Below are positions 41,184-53,926 of a stretch of DNA of 64,000 nt, one piece after another (position 1 is the stretch's first letter; every line of letters starts with the position of its first letter). A program made the translations under genes and the position numbers. The notes below the pieces were generated by a model. That model saw nothing but the letters and a program-made list of their open reading frames with translations. It ran no database searches and was not told the origin of the DNA. The stretch comes from Corallium rubrum (Eukaryota; Cnidaria; Anthozoa; Scleralcyonacea; Coralliidae): NCBI GenBank assembly GCA_964035015.1, contig OZ036002.1, positions 8,728,143 through 8,792,142 on the forward strand. The letters are read 5' to 3'.

Positions 41184-41201
41184 TTCAGTGACTATATACA
41201 C

Positions 41202-42490
41202 CTCTACCCGTTACCAATTCAGCGGGGGAAAAACCGAATCAAGTATACTCCAAACAAGCGTTCAACCTCTCGAAACGAATGTGTATATAATGCGCTCAGA
41301 ATACGTAATTACAAGTGAACAGCTTGACTGAGTTTGAGCTCCAACTGTTTGCAAGTTAGTCATAGCAGGTTAATACTCGAACAAATTAATTAATTTTGCA
41401 TACACTGTACATTATTGCAAAAGATCGACTTTACAAAGATCAAATTACCTGCTCATGCAAAATGGTTTAAAATATCACTAAAAAACCCCACATGCAACAA
41501 ATAATTCAAACCAATACACTACGGAAGGGTGTACTTTTCTCTTGGAAAAAATATGCGATATGAGAACGTCTAACGATAATTGTATTCAGGAGTTCTGATA
41601 ATTTTCATTGTTTTTGATTGTCGCCACGATACGCCAATAATTATTTTTAGCTTTGGCGACAGTCTGAGTTTACTCGAGTAAATTTTATAGATATATAAAA
41701 ACGACATGCTGAAATGATAATTTAATATGACAAATGAATAACAAGACTATATATAAAATGCTATATACAGGAGCTATAAGTGGAACTATTAAATGATAAT
41801 TTTTTGAATTGCATGAAAGAAAAGACCGAAACTTTAGTTATATACGGCGAGAATGTTGAACGCTTCTCCCAGACTAACATTTAGCCAATATTTATTTTTG
41901 TTTGTAATTTTGTTATGTGTGCGCATGTTCCTGTTATTTTGTGTAATTTTTTTGTGTTTTTTTTTAAAATGTAAAATTTGTATTGGATGTGAACCTCCTT
42001 AGATAAGCATTTTGCTTTTGGGGTAAACTTCTGGAATAAATAATAAGTTTTAATAAATGTTGCAGAAAATGAATGGGGAACTGGGGACGTTAATTTATCA
42101 GTAAACTGAATATCTGTGCCATCTGTTTTCTTCAAGATCGTAAAATGAAAGTCGTATACCTCTGAGTTTGGGACATGACTGAAATGGAAAAGCCTGTATT
42201 TCACTACATCCGACAACCGAGTGGCCTATTTCTCGTATGTAACGCTGGTGAGTGACATATCGACAAGTCAAAATTTACGCCTTTTGCCGTAAGTTTCGAA
42301 TCAACTAAATTTGAGCGAGTAACTTCTCTTAATTCAGTTTTTCACGTAAAATGATGTATTCGAATAAGCTGTTGTATTTTTTATGTGTATTTTCTAAAAC
42401 GCTTTTAGGTCAATCGGTTGTAGTTTTTGCTGATTAAACCCAGTTTATCAACATCACTTCCACGCATAATTTCATTGTCCATATAATAAA
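41202..42490. other. intergenic region with one doubtful ORF
   Basis: A minus-strand frame at 41881-42216 reads YRLFHFSHVPNSEVYDFHFT, ILKKTDGTDIQFTDKL before dissolving into lysine-rich AT sequence. The first ~55 residues look somewhat protein-like, but no family or splice partner was found. Otherwise AT-rich spacer upstream of SPEC3. Confidence 0.3.
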
Positions 42491-42492
42491 TA

Positions 42493-42650
42493 GGACATTA
42501 CACGGTTGCTCAAAAATATGGATTTTATGTTATCGTGGCAAGAGCAGTATGTCACTCGTTCGTTGCGCTCATGCACTCGTGAGATATTGTCCTTGCCACT
42601 CGGAACATAAAATCCATATCTTTTCGCCATCGTGCAATATATCCCCTTTA
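42493..42650. mobile_element. MITE of the GGACATTACACGGT family, copy 1
   Basis: ATTACACGGTTGCTCAAAAA, TATGGATTTTATGTT is inverted at 42600-42646, with CACTCGTTCGTTGCGCTCAT in the loop. Copy 2 lies 445 bp on. Confidence 0.7.
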
Positions 42651-42937
42651 TATTGATTTGTAGTGTACAGCTGTGAAATTTGCATTTGGTTAAATGGCAT
42701 TTAAAAACTATACTGTCGAGACAAAGTTGTGACAATATTCAAATGACAGTCTGACAGATCATTTGAAAGATCGGTTAGGGTCAGACTTCGTTATTATTTA
42801 TGGCAAGTTGTTTTAGAATAAACAAGAAAGCTGACAAGTTTCCAAAGAACTCGTTATCGAATATTAAAGTCGTGAAGCCAAATGAGAGAACTTCGTTCAT
42901 ACACTATAATATACATATATAGTAGTCATAACAGATA

Positions 42938-43085
42938 GAGGATATTACACGGTGGTGCGAAGATATGGATTTTTATCTCAGTCGAGCGAAAACAATATTT
43001 TACGAATGAGCGTAGCGAATGAGTAAAATATCGTTTTTACCACGAGAAGATAAATTCATATCTTCAAGCCAGCGTGTAATTTTCT
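42938..43085. mobile_element. MITE of the GGATATTACACGGT family, copy 2
   Basis: GGATATTACACGGTGGTGCG, AAGATATGGATTTTTATCTC is inverted at the right (CATATCTTCAAGCCAGCGTG). The loop has GAATGAGCGTAGCGAATGAG, like copy 1 inverted. Confidence 0.7.
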
Positions 43086-44290
43086 TTTTATTATATAGAT
43101 TCAATGCAAAAAGAGGTAAAATTCATAATGACGTCATCGATATCTTCACTAGTGAGGATATGGAAAATATGGCACTGCATATTTTCTAATAAAACACTCG
43201 CATCTATATAATAAATTATTATCTATAGCCCTAGGTTCTATACTTATGTGACAACATAAAGTACATACATTTTGTAAATTTTGACATATAGTACTAGTGC
43301 AGGACTTCTATTTTATTATCAAATTCATACAAGCTCACAATATGTTCAGTTATATGACAGACGTTTGGTATAACATTCGTCAAACTCAAATTAAATATTT
43401 TTATGACATAAAACATCATTGAAATAGTTATGGCTAAGATTAGGATTGGAGTTAGGATCAGGGTTAAAATTGGGAATGATTATATTAAAATCGGTTCAGA
43501 AACACTTTAATATTTGAAAATTCAACCTAAACGTATTACTATGTAACATGAGATTAATATCTAATCGAAAAAATTTCGCTCGAAATTTATCCTTAGAAAA
43601 AATTGATTTGGTGTTCAGTTTAAATCCGATGAAAACACTGTGTTTGTGTTTTAAAGTTTAAATATTAGTTAAAATATATACAGTCGTGTATTTTCATAGA
43701 CATTAAATGATTAATAATAAAAGGTGAGATAGAAAATGACAAAATGTCAATATATGTCCCAAAAGTACTTAAGTTCAAAAAAATATATTTATATTTCCGT
43801 CCGCGTACAATCCACTGATGTATAATTCAAGTGATATGTCAGTGTTCAATGTGCCAACGAAACAACTACTAATCGAGTTACATCTTAGGGTTCTTATAGC
43901 CTTCAATTGAACTACGTGTTAAAGTCTTAAATTGACGTTTTTAATTGCATACGGCTTAATAGTCAATGAACTTTAAGCTTTGCTGATTAAAATGGCAAAA
44001 GCTGTGTACACATTTTAATTTATGTTTAAATGGAGAGTGGATTTACATAATTCGCAGTATTGAAAATTTATCTGACTGTAGCCAGTATAACCGGGAATTA
44101 AACCAAAGTCCAAAGGTTCAGTTAAAAACAGCACTGTCATTCATTACTCGTATACACACAAGGTCTTTTCTTTGTTACACCAAAAAGCGAGTGACAGGTT
44201 CAGTGGAGTGCGACATAGTGTGACGTGAGACATGCAGTAGCACAGCAAAATGTGGTGTAGGCGAATTGTCCATATGTAAAAAAATAGGAG
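43086..44290. other. AT-rich spacer, nothing recognised
   Basis: No ORF, RNA or repeat that I can support. A short GGATTGGAGTTAGGATCAGGG tract lies near 43445. Confidence 0.45.
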
Positions 44291-44293
44291 AGA

Positions 44294-44600
<307 letters not shown>

Positions 44601-44784
44601 TGATATGTAACAGAATTTTAGAACTTAAACTTATATTCTTGGGTCGGTCTTTTCATTTACTTTGTAGGAACAGATGATCACATCGCTGATCTAAGGTGCT
44701 TCCTCGTTGCTCTTCCCTGAAGTGATGACCAGAGATGTGCCCTACAATTTTTTAAAGTGTCTGGCGACATCATATATGAGCTGC

Positions 44785-46493
44785 TCACACTGCAGTAGCC
44801 ACAGCTTTACAGCAACAGTAATTAGGTCCACACTTGGCAACACTGCATGAATGGTGGCGATAAACAGCCAAGCCGAGTTTGTACGAGTCAACGTATTCTT
44901 CGTAATTATCAGCAAGAGCTGGTTGTCGTTTGTAGATGTGTAACGACTCGCTGCAGCTCCAGGACAGTTTCTGCACCTCTTTCGGTGCCTGGTCTTTTAG
45001 TTTTTGGTCAGTGCAAATCTGCTTGCATGTCAGTTCCTCGTTCTCGCCGCATGTTCGGCGCACGGCGTAAACCAGTCCTGGTCCTTCCGAGGGAATGGAT
45101 CCGCATATTGACATGGACAGTTCGTCCAGGTAGTTGTAGAAGTAAGAACGAAAACCTCGGCGTCTACGGTTCAAAACGTACTCAGATGAGGGGAGTGGAC
45201 GGTCTGGAAGATCTGCGAATGATGATCGAAAGAACGATATCATAAATCATTACAGACTAAACACTTTGAAACCTGACGACGAGTCTTTAAGGTTTATTCT
45301 GGCTAACGCCAGACGATTTTATTCAGCACAGGGAGAGGTCCAGGCCTCAGTGTTAAATTTAGATTTTAGCTGGTATCCCCGTGTGGTAGACCCTTGGGAG
45401 TGGCTAGATTAGACCGTGAAATAAAATTAACGATGACAATGATGACGCAATCTCGTTCCCAGAGCCCACGTTCCCCACCCGGGAAACGAGAGACTCTGGG
45501 ATAATCCGTTTCACATCGAGATTTCATTTGCTGATGAACATAGTGAACTCTATATAACTCTACTTCCGGATAACAAGAATCCTGTGATGGCGTGAACGGA
45601 TTATTCCAGAGCCTCTCGTTTCGCGCCCGCTGGGTAAGGGGAACGTGGGCTCTGGGAACGAGATTTATGGTGATGATAGTGATTGTGATATATATTGTAA
45701 CATGATAACAATATGACACAGAATAAAGAACAACCAGAAGTCCAACTTTGATGTAAGTGTCCTCGCGCATGTTGAATGATCACCACCGCTGACTTTATTC
45801 TACGGTATATTTCAATTTGACTGTGGGCTCAGCCGTGCCAACAGTCCGAGAAACTAATTGCACTGATCAGTGACTAATTGGCGTTACCGAAAAAGATGGC
45901 GGCGGTATATTTAATCATAATGCTTTGCGACCTCCAATCAGCTCAAATAACAACTAAACATTGTTTATCATGATAAAATGGATTAACTAAGCAAGAACTT
46001 CATTCCTACCAAAGTTTACCCTCTTAAAATCTTCCGATTATTCTGCAAGAAACAATATTTAATGCGCGAAACGAATTCTGGTTAAATGTACAAGACGCCA
46101 TCTTTATCGGTACGGTCAATTCCAAATTCATCTAAGAAAACGGAGAATCTGGAAAATTCGACATTTTATATATTGAAGGGGGACCGAAATATAAAAATAA
46201 CAAAAGCAACGAAACAACTGTGTATATTTGGTGTTCAAATCCAATTGACAACAACAGGTGGATAACAGATTTTTGATAGAATCATGAGCTGAACGAAAGA
46301 TCAATTCACTTGTGATATACATAATTATTACTCCCTTACCTCGAATATCTCTTGAGCTTCTCTTTTTCTTTTGCTGTCCTGTTGGATTATTTTCCGCCAA
46401 TGTTCTTCTATAATCATTGTGAATGAACAACCCGCCAACTACTAGCATGACTAGCAAAGCGCCGAAGACAACCAAATTCTCATTCATTCTCAT
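44785..46493 (-). CDS. type II membrane protein with ten-cysteine ectodomain, two exons, 193 aa
   Basis: Exon 1 is 46340-46493 and exon 2 is 44785-45212; the GTAAGG donor and CGCAG acceptor join in phase 1. A short N-terminus (MRMNENL) leads into one hydrophobic helix (VVFGALLVMLVVGGLFI), which could be a signal anchor or signal peptide. Next comes a basic, furin-like stretch (QQKKKRSSR). Exon 2 carries DLPDRPLPSSEYVLNRRRRG and ten cysteines: SICGS, RTCGENEELTCKQIC, SWSCSE, and the C-terminal HHSCSVAKCGPNYCCCKA. The even cysteine count and the basic site suggest a processed, disulfide-bonded extracellular domain. I do not recognise the family; it looks like a cnidarian-restricted protein. The intron holds a MITE (45449-45665). 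Confidence 0.75.
45449..45665. mobile_element. MITE with AATCTCGTTCCCAGAGCCCA ends
   Basis: AATCTCGTTCCCAGAGCCCA, CGTTCCCC at the left and its inverse at 45637-45664. Inner arms GGAAACGAGAGACTCTGG / CCAGAGCCTCTCGTTTCG. Intron of the cysteine-rich gene. Confidence 0.8.
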
Positions 46494-47109
46494 GGCATCG
46501 CGACGAGGACGACTAAAAAACTGTTTACAAAGTCAAAGACCATACACTAAGAGGAGTATACACTTCCCAAGGTCTTTCCTTTATATACAGAAATAACGAC
46601 CATCAAACCAGAACGCTCAAGATTTTCTTGTGATTAAGGCAAAATAAGACTGAAGGAGTTGTATTTTGTTTATATGTCGCAGTTGCGTATTTTTCCTTCT
46701 CTTTACTAAACACCGACAAGAAACCTGTTGGTCACCCGCAACTTGATTTTGTATCTGTTCGAAGGCGCGTGTATCACGGTGGCTTATTGCCATCGTACGA
46801 TGCAGAGTTACAGAAAATCAGCGGAATAAGCTGGGGCGGACTGGCAACAGAAAAGTTACAGGGAAATTATATGAAAGGGGCGCCTGGCTGAGCGCAAAGC
46901 CGGAATACTCTAATGGTCCCGGCTGGGGTGCGCGCCTCTGTGCGCCCGGGGCGTTCCGGCCTCTAGGAAATGTGCGAGCCTAGGAAATCGTATTTCCTCG
47001 ATTTTGAGAGCGGCATTAATAATTTTAAGCACAATTTTATGTATTGTGTATGCCCATATTTTTTGGGGGACTATACAATATTTAATAGACAATAATATAT
47101 CATATACTA
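46494..47109. other. region upstream of the cysteine-rich gene
   Basis: Contains a GGGGCGCCTGGCTGAGCGC / GTGCGCGCCTCTGTGCGCCC GC-rich patch at 46877-46955 that looks like a repeat fragment. No gene or defined promoter element. Confidence 0.4.
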
Positions 47110-47508
47110 CACACGCAAAAACGCATACTCTGTGTCAGACCTGATGCAGAATGATGTCAGATCTGTTCAGAAAAATGTAGCGATCCCTGATACAGCCTGT
47201 TGCAGTATCAGATATGATACACCTACGATATCATGTCTGTATCATACCTGCAGCTATACAACAGACTGTTCAGAACAGATTCTGTCAAACTGTATCAGCC
47301 TGACACGATCAGTGATGTATCAGTTTGATATAACAGACTGAACAGGTATGTTGTCTACGGAGCTGTCGCAGTCTGTTAGAAATTCTAACTAAATGTTTAT
47401 ACATCAGCGCTGGTACATTCTGTAGCTGTCAGGCTGTATCAAGGGTCCCTACATTTCTCTGAACAGATCTGATATCAGAGCTGATCAGACTGTGCGTTTT
47501 TACGTGTG
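47110..47508. mobile_element. short non-autonomous CACTA-like element, TA target duplication
   Basis: Ends CACACGCAAAAACGCA and TGCGTTTTTACGTGTG, flanked by TA on both sides (47108-47109 and 47509-47510). The 399-bp interior is a mosaic of CTGATACAG, CTGTATCAG, CTGATCAG and GAACAG motifs in both orientations, with no ORF of note. It has the same architecture as 17896-26993 in miniature, with a different motif set. Confidence 0.75.
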
Positions 47509-47510
47509 TA

Positions 47511-49544
47511 TGTATGAGTATATATTTAAGTCACAAGTGGATTACTGTTCCACGATTCAACTATTCTCTTATTCTTAGTCTTACAGTTACAATTCTTATT
47601 ATATACCAGAAAAATTACATAATTAGGTTACATCTTATGAAGAGTGAATAACAAAGAAAAGATAACACAATTACATGCAGAGTCAGTAGTTTTGAAAATA
47701 CAAATTGTATATCATTGTGTTTGCAGTTTACGACTAGTAGCCTGGCAATGTAACTAGTAACAACTGTATTTCATAATATTTACGTGATGAGCTGTACTTT
47801 GTTAATTGTCTTTGTGGGGGAGCCTGAAACGCAAAACAAGGGGGCGCACCACAGGGAGCTCATCTTGGCAGCGCGTGGGCATCTGTGGCGGACTCGAAAG
47901 ACGCGCGGGGGACTGTGGCAGGGGATTTAAAACGGAAAACGGTTACCGGAAGCGAGGAAAAAACGGGGGGAAAGGGGGGGGGGGGAGGGAGAGGAAAAAA
48001 TATAAGGGATGAAACACCAAACGTTCAACGTGGAATGTGTTCCGCAAGTAGCCAGGACATCTCGTATCGTCGGGAGCTACCGTTGGAATACTGAAACCTA
48101 CTGAAACTCAGAGTCAGATGAATGTGTAATAAATCAATAATCCTGAGACTTCCCGCTTTATCCGAAAAGCTTATCGTAGGATTTCGTAGCTATCCGAAGT
48201 GTCAACGATGATGTAGTGTCCTAGCTACTTGCGGAACACATCTCCCGAAAATACGATATGTAATTTAGCTGCAACTAATCACGGCTAAAAGTTGAGATTT
48301 TGCATCATTTTGATTTATATTTTGATAAATGAATCATTATCACAACTACTTCGTTCAATTGTCTTACAATTTTAATACCTATAGGCGTTTAAAACGATGT
48401 TCAAAACAAGGAAGAATTCGTGTTTCATCCCTTTATTATTTTCCTAAACACCACGATCGAGTGAATATTAAATGATGCTAGATTTTCACTGGGTGTAAAA
48501 CGTTGCGCGCTCGATTTTTCTAGTTATTCTTAATTTTATGTTGTTTGAAGCTTTGCATGGCGAAAATGTATTTTATATAAGAAAGTATTACTTGCTCCAG
48601 TGAACAATTATTTCACCGCCAAATCCGAGAATCGATAGAAATCTTCAAAAACCGGACAAGACCACAAGAAGGGAAACCTTTACATGACACTTGGTCGACG
48701 CTTTTTCAATCCTAGTCTATAACCTTTAATTATAACTTTATTATCGAATTTATTATTTATTTTCTTTCAAAACAAGACGCGTGCGCACACGAGATTATGC
48801 AAGACGTGAACCGTTTATGTTGACGTGAGCAAACGTTCAATAGTTATTATATCTGAAGACGGCCCGAGCACACAGTTATAGAAACGCGAGTGGGAAGTTT
48901 GGGATGACGTATTGATCTTTCCATGTTTTCCATAGAGAGATGAGTTATCAAACACGCGGCTTTAACCAATCACTGCTTGCGTTTTTAAAATGTTATTTTA
49001 CAAAAGTAAATAACACACTTTAAGATTTGCATTTATAATTGACGTCAAAAAGCAAACCGACCAAAGAGAATTTTGCGTTAAGATTTAGGACGCAGATACG
49101 ATGCATACCAAAACCCTTCAGGCCCTTGCCAAAACAGGCACGGCGGAAGCGGGACAGTCCCACTTTTTCTCAGGAATAACTTTAATAAACTAAGGTTTAT
49201 TGTATACTGTGTATTCTTAGGGGGGATGCCCCCTGGACCCCCTTGTTAAACTCCCCCTCATAAATCGCTCCGCCGTCCCCCCCCAACAGCTTTTGTATCT
49301 CAGAGTCATGCAAGAAGCGGCCTGGGGAAAGGAGAGGAGAAGGGGAGTGAAAAAAAAAAGAGAAAGATTTGAAAAAGGCAACTTTTTGCAATAGAAATAT
49401 GTATATATAATTTGATCATAGTATAATTTTTTTCTAAGTCACTAAGTGTATGGTAAATATTCATAGTATATAATATGACCTACTTTGGCGATACTTTGCA
49501 CAGAACTCTGGTTTACAATGCAGAGATTATTAACATTGCTCTGA
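47511..49544. other. intergenic region with repeat fragments
   Basis: TTCCGCAAGTAGCCAGGACA near 48040 and its inverse TGTCCTAGCTACTTGCGGAA near 48220 form a foldback of ~210 bp, with ATCTCGTATCGTCGGGAG/ TCCCGAAAATACGATATG. A poly-G/GGGGGGAGGGAG tract is at 47960. 48866-49010 is a decayed relative of the MITE at 28793. 49190-49330 holds GGGGGGATGCCCCCTGGACC debris. No gene. Confidence 0.45.

Positions 49545-49588
<44 letters not shown>
49545..49588. repeat. (AT)n microsatellite
   Basis: About 20 AT units, roughly 330 bp downstream of the DMRT stop codon. Confidence 0.95.
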
Positions 49589-49593
<5 letters not shown>

Positions 49594-49920
49594 TTCAATT
49601 CAGATGCCTCGAGGAAAATCTAATTTATTAGTACACAATGTTATTGGTGCATTCACACGCAAATGACGTAATGAAAGAGCTTCGATTTTTCAAATGTTAA
49701 CGATTCAGTGGTCACCTAACCCAAACTAAAACCCTAACCCCAGGGCCTGTTCATGAACTTGGCTAACCGCGGGACAAAGGTAATGAGATACCGATATCAC
49801 ACCCAACACACATTTATTATATACCTGATCTATCTAATAATTGATATTTAAAATCTGTAATCTTGTAGTAAATAAACGAGTACTTCATCACGCATTGTAC
49901 TTTCATTTAGCTTAAAATAT

Positions 49921-50764
49921 CTAACCCCTAGGAGATGATGTAGCATCGAAACAATGGCCGCAAGAATCGCAGGTTCGAGTTGTAATTGGAACATCTTTTT
50001 GACAACAGGGGCATGTTCTCTGAGCGACTGGGATCTGACCAGGCTCTTCTGTGTAATCCCGGCCGGTTATTTTGGCTTGAAATCCAATGCTGGACACGTA
50101 GCCTCGTTTGAATGCGGAACCAACGTGCATGTTGTACAGCGGTAGGGAATCGGATGCGATCGTTGCCGGGAGGTAGAATCTCTGATGCTGATTGGGTGGA
50201 ACAGGTAGAAAAGGCGGGAATGCGGTTATAGAGGGCGGGAATTGCTGGCATCTCGGCGCACTCATGGCAGCTGCTTGGCATTTTAAACTGGCCATGGCCT
50301 TCTCGTGGCTCGGTAAGACGCATTCTATAGTCTTAATTAAATCATTGTTGCATCCCTTGTATATCAGTTGAATGACGCTTCTTTTCTGAGTGGGGAATAG
50401 GCGACAGAGCAGTTCCATTGGCGTCGATTTCGTTCGGCTTCGTCCACCGTCTTCGCAAGGCGCGTGGCCCACGGTCGAAAACAAGTTTATCGTCTCGTAC
50501 TCTGTCGGTGATCGATCGGACGAGTCCGGAATATCGTTTTCACTCTCGACGCTGGGCGGGAATTGCTCGTGGGCTCTGGTCTTGCCAGATGTTCGGATTT
50601 CGTCGAGGTTTCGTGATCCCATTCTCCTCCTCTTGATCCCCATCTGACCGTCTGTATCCTCACTGGAGTCGCGCTTTAATCCAGCTTCTGAGAAGGCATC
50701 GTCTAAAAGCAAAATGCGTCAAACTTTTAGAGCGATTGCAGAAGTCCAACTTTTAATTAGTGGC

Positions 50765-50840
<76 letters not shown>

Positions 50841-50848
50841 ATACATAT

Positions 50849-50893
<45 letters not shown>

Positions 50894-51205
50894 ATATATA
50901 TATATATATTTGGCGGGAAATATCCACCGCGCGAAGAAGAAAAAGAAGTCACGCCAACTTACGCAAGACTATGCGCATGCGTCAGCAAACAGTTCAATGA
51001 ACTAACGGATTCCACTTTTGCCTGAAGATTGCCTACGGGCATGAAACTTGAAGTAGCAATGTATACTCAGTTTTAACAAATAAATAAATAAATAAATAAA
51101 TATATATATATATTTGGTCTTAAAATGTATATATTCTACACTCGAATTTTCCTTCACCCTAAATCCTTGGAACGTGCTATGTAATCGAGTGAAATGCCCA
51201 ATATC

Positions 51206-51243
<38 letters not shown>

Positions 51244-53892
51244 GTGTATATATATAAGGGTAAAAACATTTTAAACTCTAGAGGACAGTCAGAGACTGCA
51301 TATATACCCCCGCCAGCGGGTTATTAGAGATGTTTAAAAAGAGAGCGAGCATCCCGCTAACCACAACAAACATTGCACAAAAATTTGCAATTATCGACGC
51401 CATTTTTATTAAGCTCTTCGTGAAAGCAATTAACATGTCAGTGAGTTTAAAACTCCTCTGAAGTGGTCCCATGACCACGCATGTGATAAGACTTAAGCCT
51501 CCATGATTTAGATGCATGTTAAGTAAAAGAATAAAAGCACTGCTTTTCTGTATTGTTCTTTATTACTTAACATGCTGCTGCACTTCCCGTTTTAACATGC
51601 ATCTAAATCACAAATCGCCGACGATCGGCGACATATGAAAACCAGGCTTTATAATAACATCACTTTGGAAGAGTGACAACGGTGATGCACGAATGCACTT
51701 TGGGTGTCAGAACTGAGTACAAACAAATAACTCAAGCCCCAACGAATACTTGACGGTCTGCTTGTTTAATAATAGAGTGAAAAATATTGAGTGCATGCAG
51801 GGCGGTGCGTAGGCTGTGTTTTGGTTAGAGCAAAGTAAAAAGGTGATAAATGGCAGGCCGAGGTTCAGTTTAGAAACGAAATATTGACGTCAATCTTCAT
51901 CATAGATTGCAGGGACGTAGTCAGGGGGGAGCTGGGGGAGCCGCGGCTCCCCCCCCCCCCTAGATATAAAACAATTATATCTATGTGTATGCATTTTGAG
52001 TATCTCAGTATGTGACGTTTGCGTGTTTTGAGTATTTTATATGACGTTTTTTAACCTTTAGAGTCTGTAAAGTCTTCCTACAAAAGCCAGGAAATGGCAT
52101 TTCAGCGACTCTCGATTTCAAAATTTCCCGGGGGAGCATGTCCCCGGATCCCCCTAAAAATGTATTTTGATCCGGCTCCCCCCTTTCAAAATCCTGGCTA
52201 CGTCCCTGATAGATTGTCCTTACTTATAGCGTGCGAGATGCTGACCTATAAAAGACTGTAAAGTTTGTGAAAATGTTCAAATTAAAAGAGTAGACGTTAT
52301 GTATAAAGTTCATATACAACATATATGATGCTATATACCAGCCTTGTTCCCTTAGCCTTAGCTAGAGTAGAAACGTACATTATTGCCGCCAGCCTAGAGC
52401 TCAGTAACCGACGCGACAACCGGCCACACACCGAGCGACAACCGATAACATAGAACGTACACTAGTAACAAGTGATCTTCTGAAGTTCTGTAGCGACAAC
52501 CGGCCACATAACAATAAGTGTATGGTAAAACACTTAGCAAATCCTGAGCACTATTTTCTGTGTAGTCAATTAGGTTTGTGTAGGTGGCGGCATCACGCAA
52601 GTAACTGAGTAAATGTCGAGTAACCCGAGCAACAATTGATCTCAGGGGGATAGGAAATGGGGGGAAAACGTGGCATGTGCCCCCTCTCCCCCAACTTTGT
52701 CATGAAGTGCCCTTTTTGCAACAGAAAAGTGCACTTTTATGATAAAACGTGTTTCAAGTGTCCTTTTGAAGTCCTACCCCCTGAACAAAGTGCTATTTTG
52801 AAGCTGTGCCCCTCCAAGATCAACTTGCTTCCTACGTTGTGCCTCGGCAAGCTAAGCCACACACCAAAATATTATGGTACAATACTTAGTACAACCTATA
52901 CTACTTTCTGTGCAGCTTTTGTGCTGTAATTAAAATATCATTAATAATTCATGACGAAGACACAAAAGAAATCAACACCGTAGCAGTGGTGGTAAATCGG
53001 ATACAGCATCGTCCTGATTTACATAAACTTTAGCTTCAATTTTCTCGGCTAAAACAGACCGTATCCCCCAAATAGTTGGTGAACTTGATTACTTAGATGC
53101 ATTTGTATTTTAAGGAAGATACAGCATTCGCAGCCGTGCTGGATCTGATTTACTACGGCTCGCTTGCAGCTCGCACATACAGCTCGGCTGCTCATGCTGT
53201 ATCTCTTACTCATTGTGTATGTAGCGGCAATCGCGAGTAACAATTTACCTTCTGCAGCGACAACGCCTCGTATTGGACACTCAGTGCAACTTAGCACTAG
53301 TTTCTGTGCAGCCAATTAGCGTTGTGTATCGTAGTGGCAATCGAGAGTAACAATTCATCTGCTGCAACGACAAGCCACATGCTGTACCTCCGCACAAAGC
53401 GACAAGTATATGCAGACAGAACACTTAGCATGACCTGAGCACTATTTTTCGGTGCAGTCAATTAGCGTTGGGTACGTTGCCACAATCACGAGTTAAGCTG
53501 AATTTCCACTAGGCGTAAAATATCGCGCCTTCAACTTTTTTCTTTTGTCTTGTGAGTTACCATGTGGAACGAAGTAGAAAACTAGCCAATCACTGTGAAG
53601 GTTCGTAGTGACAATCGCCAGTAACAGTGATCTCTGTAGCCACATTAAACTTTAAAGTGTCACTGAGACGACATTTTTACCCCAACTTTTTTCTCTATGA
53701 GGCTAAAGTGCATGTATCGAAGACTTACCCAACGAAGTTTCATGTTGATTTTCGGAAAGTAAAGCAGATATTGACAAAATGGACGTGTTTATTTGAGACT
53801 GGGTCTAGTATGTCTGTGACGTCAGTCTCAAGTGGTCTCAACCCAACAAAATAGTAAACAAGCGTAGCTATGTCAAGGAGGCCTTCACCTGG

Positions 53893-53926
<34 letters not shown>

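Noticed and set aside
41881-42216. Protein-coding exon on the minus strand
   Set aside because: Partly protein-like, but no splice continuity with SPEC3 or other exons and no recognised family.
48866-49010. Separate new MITE
   Set aside because: It aligns as a decayed relative of the 28793-28986 element, so it was not counted as a new family.
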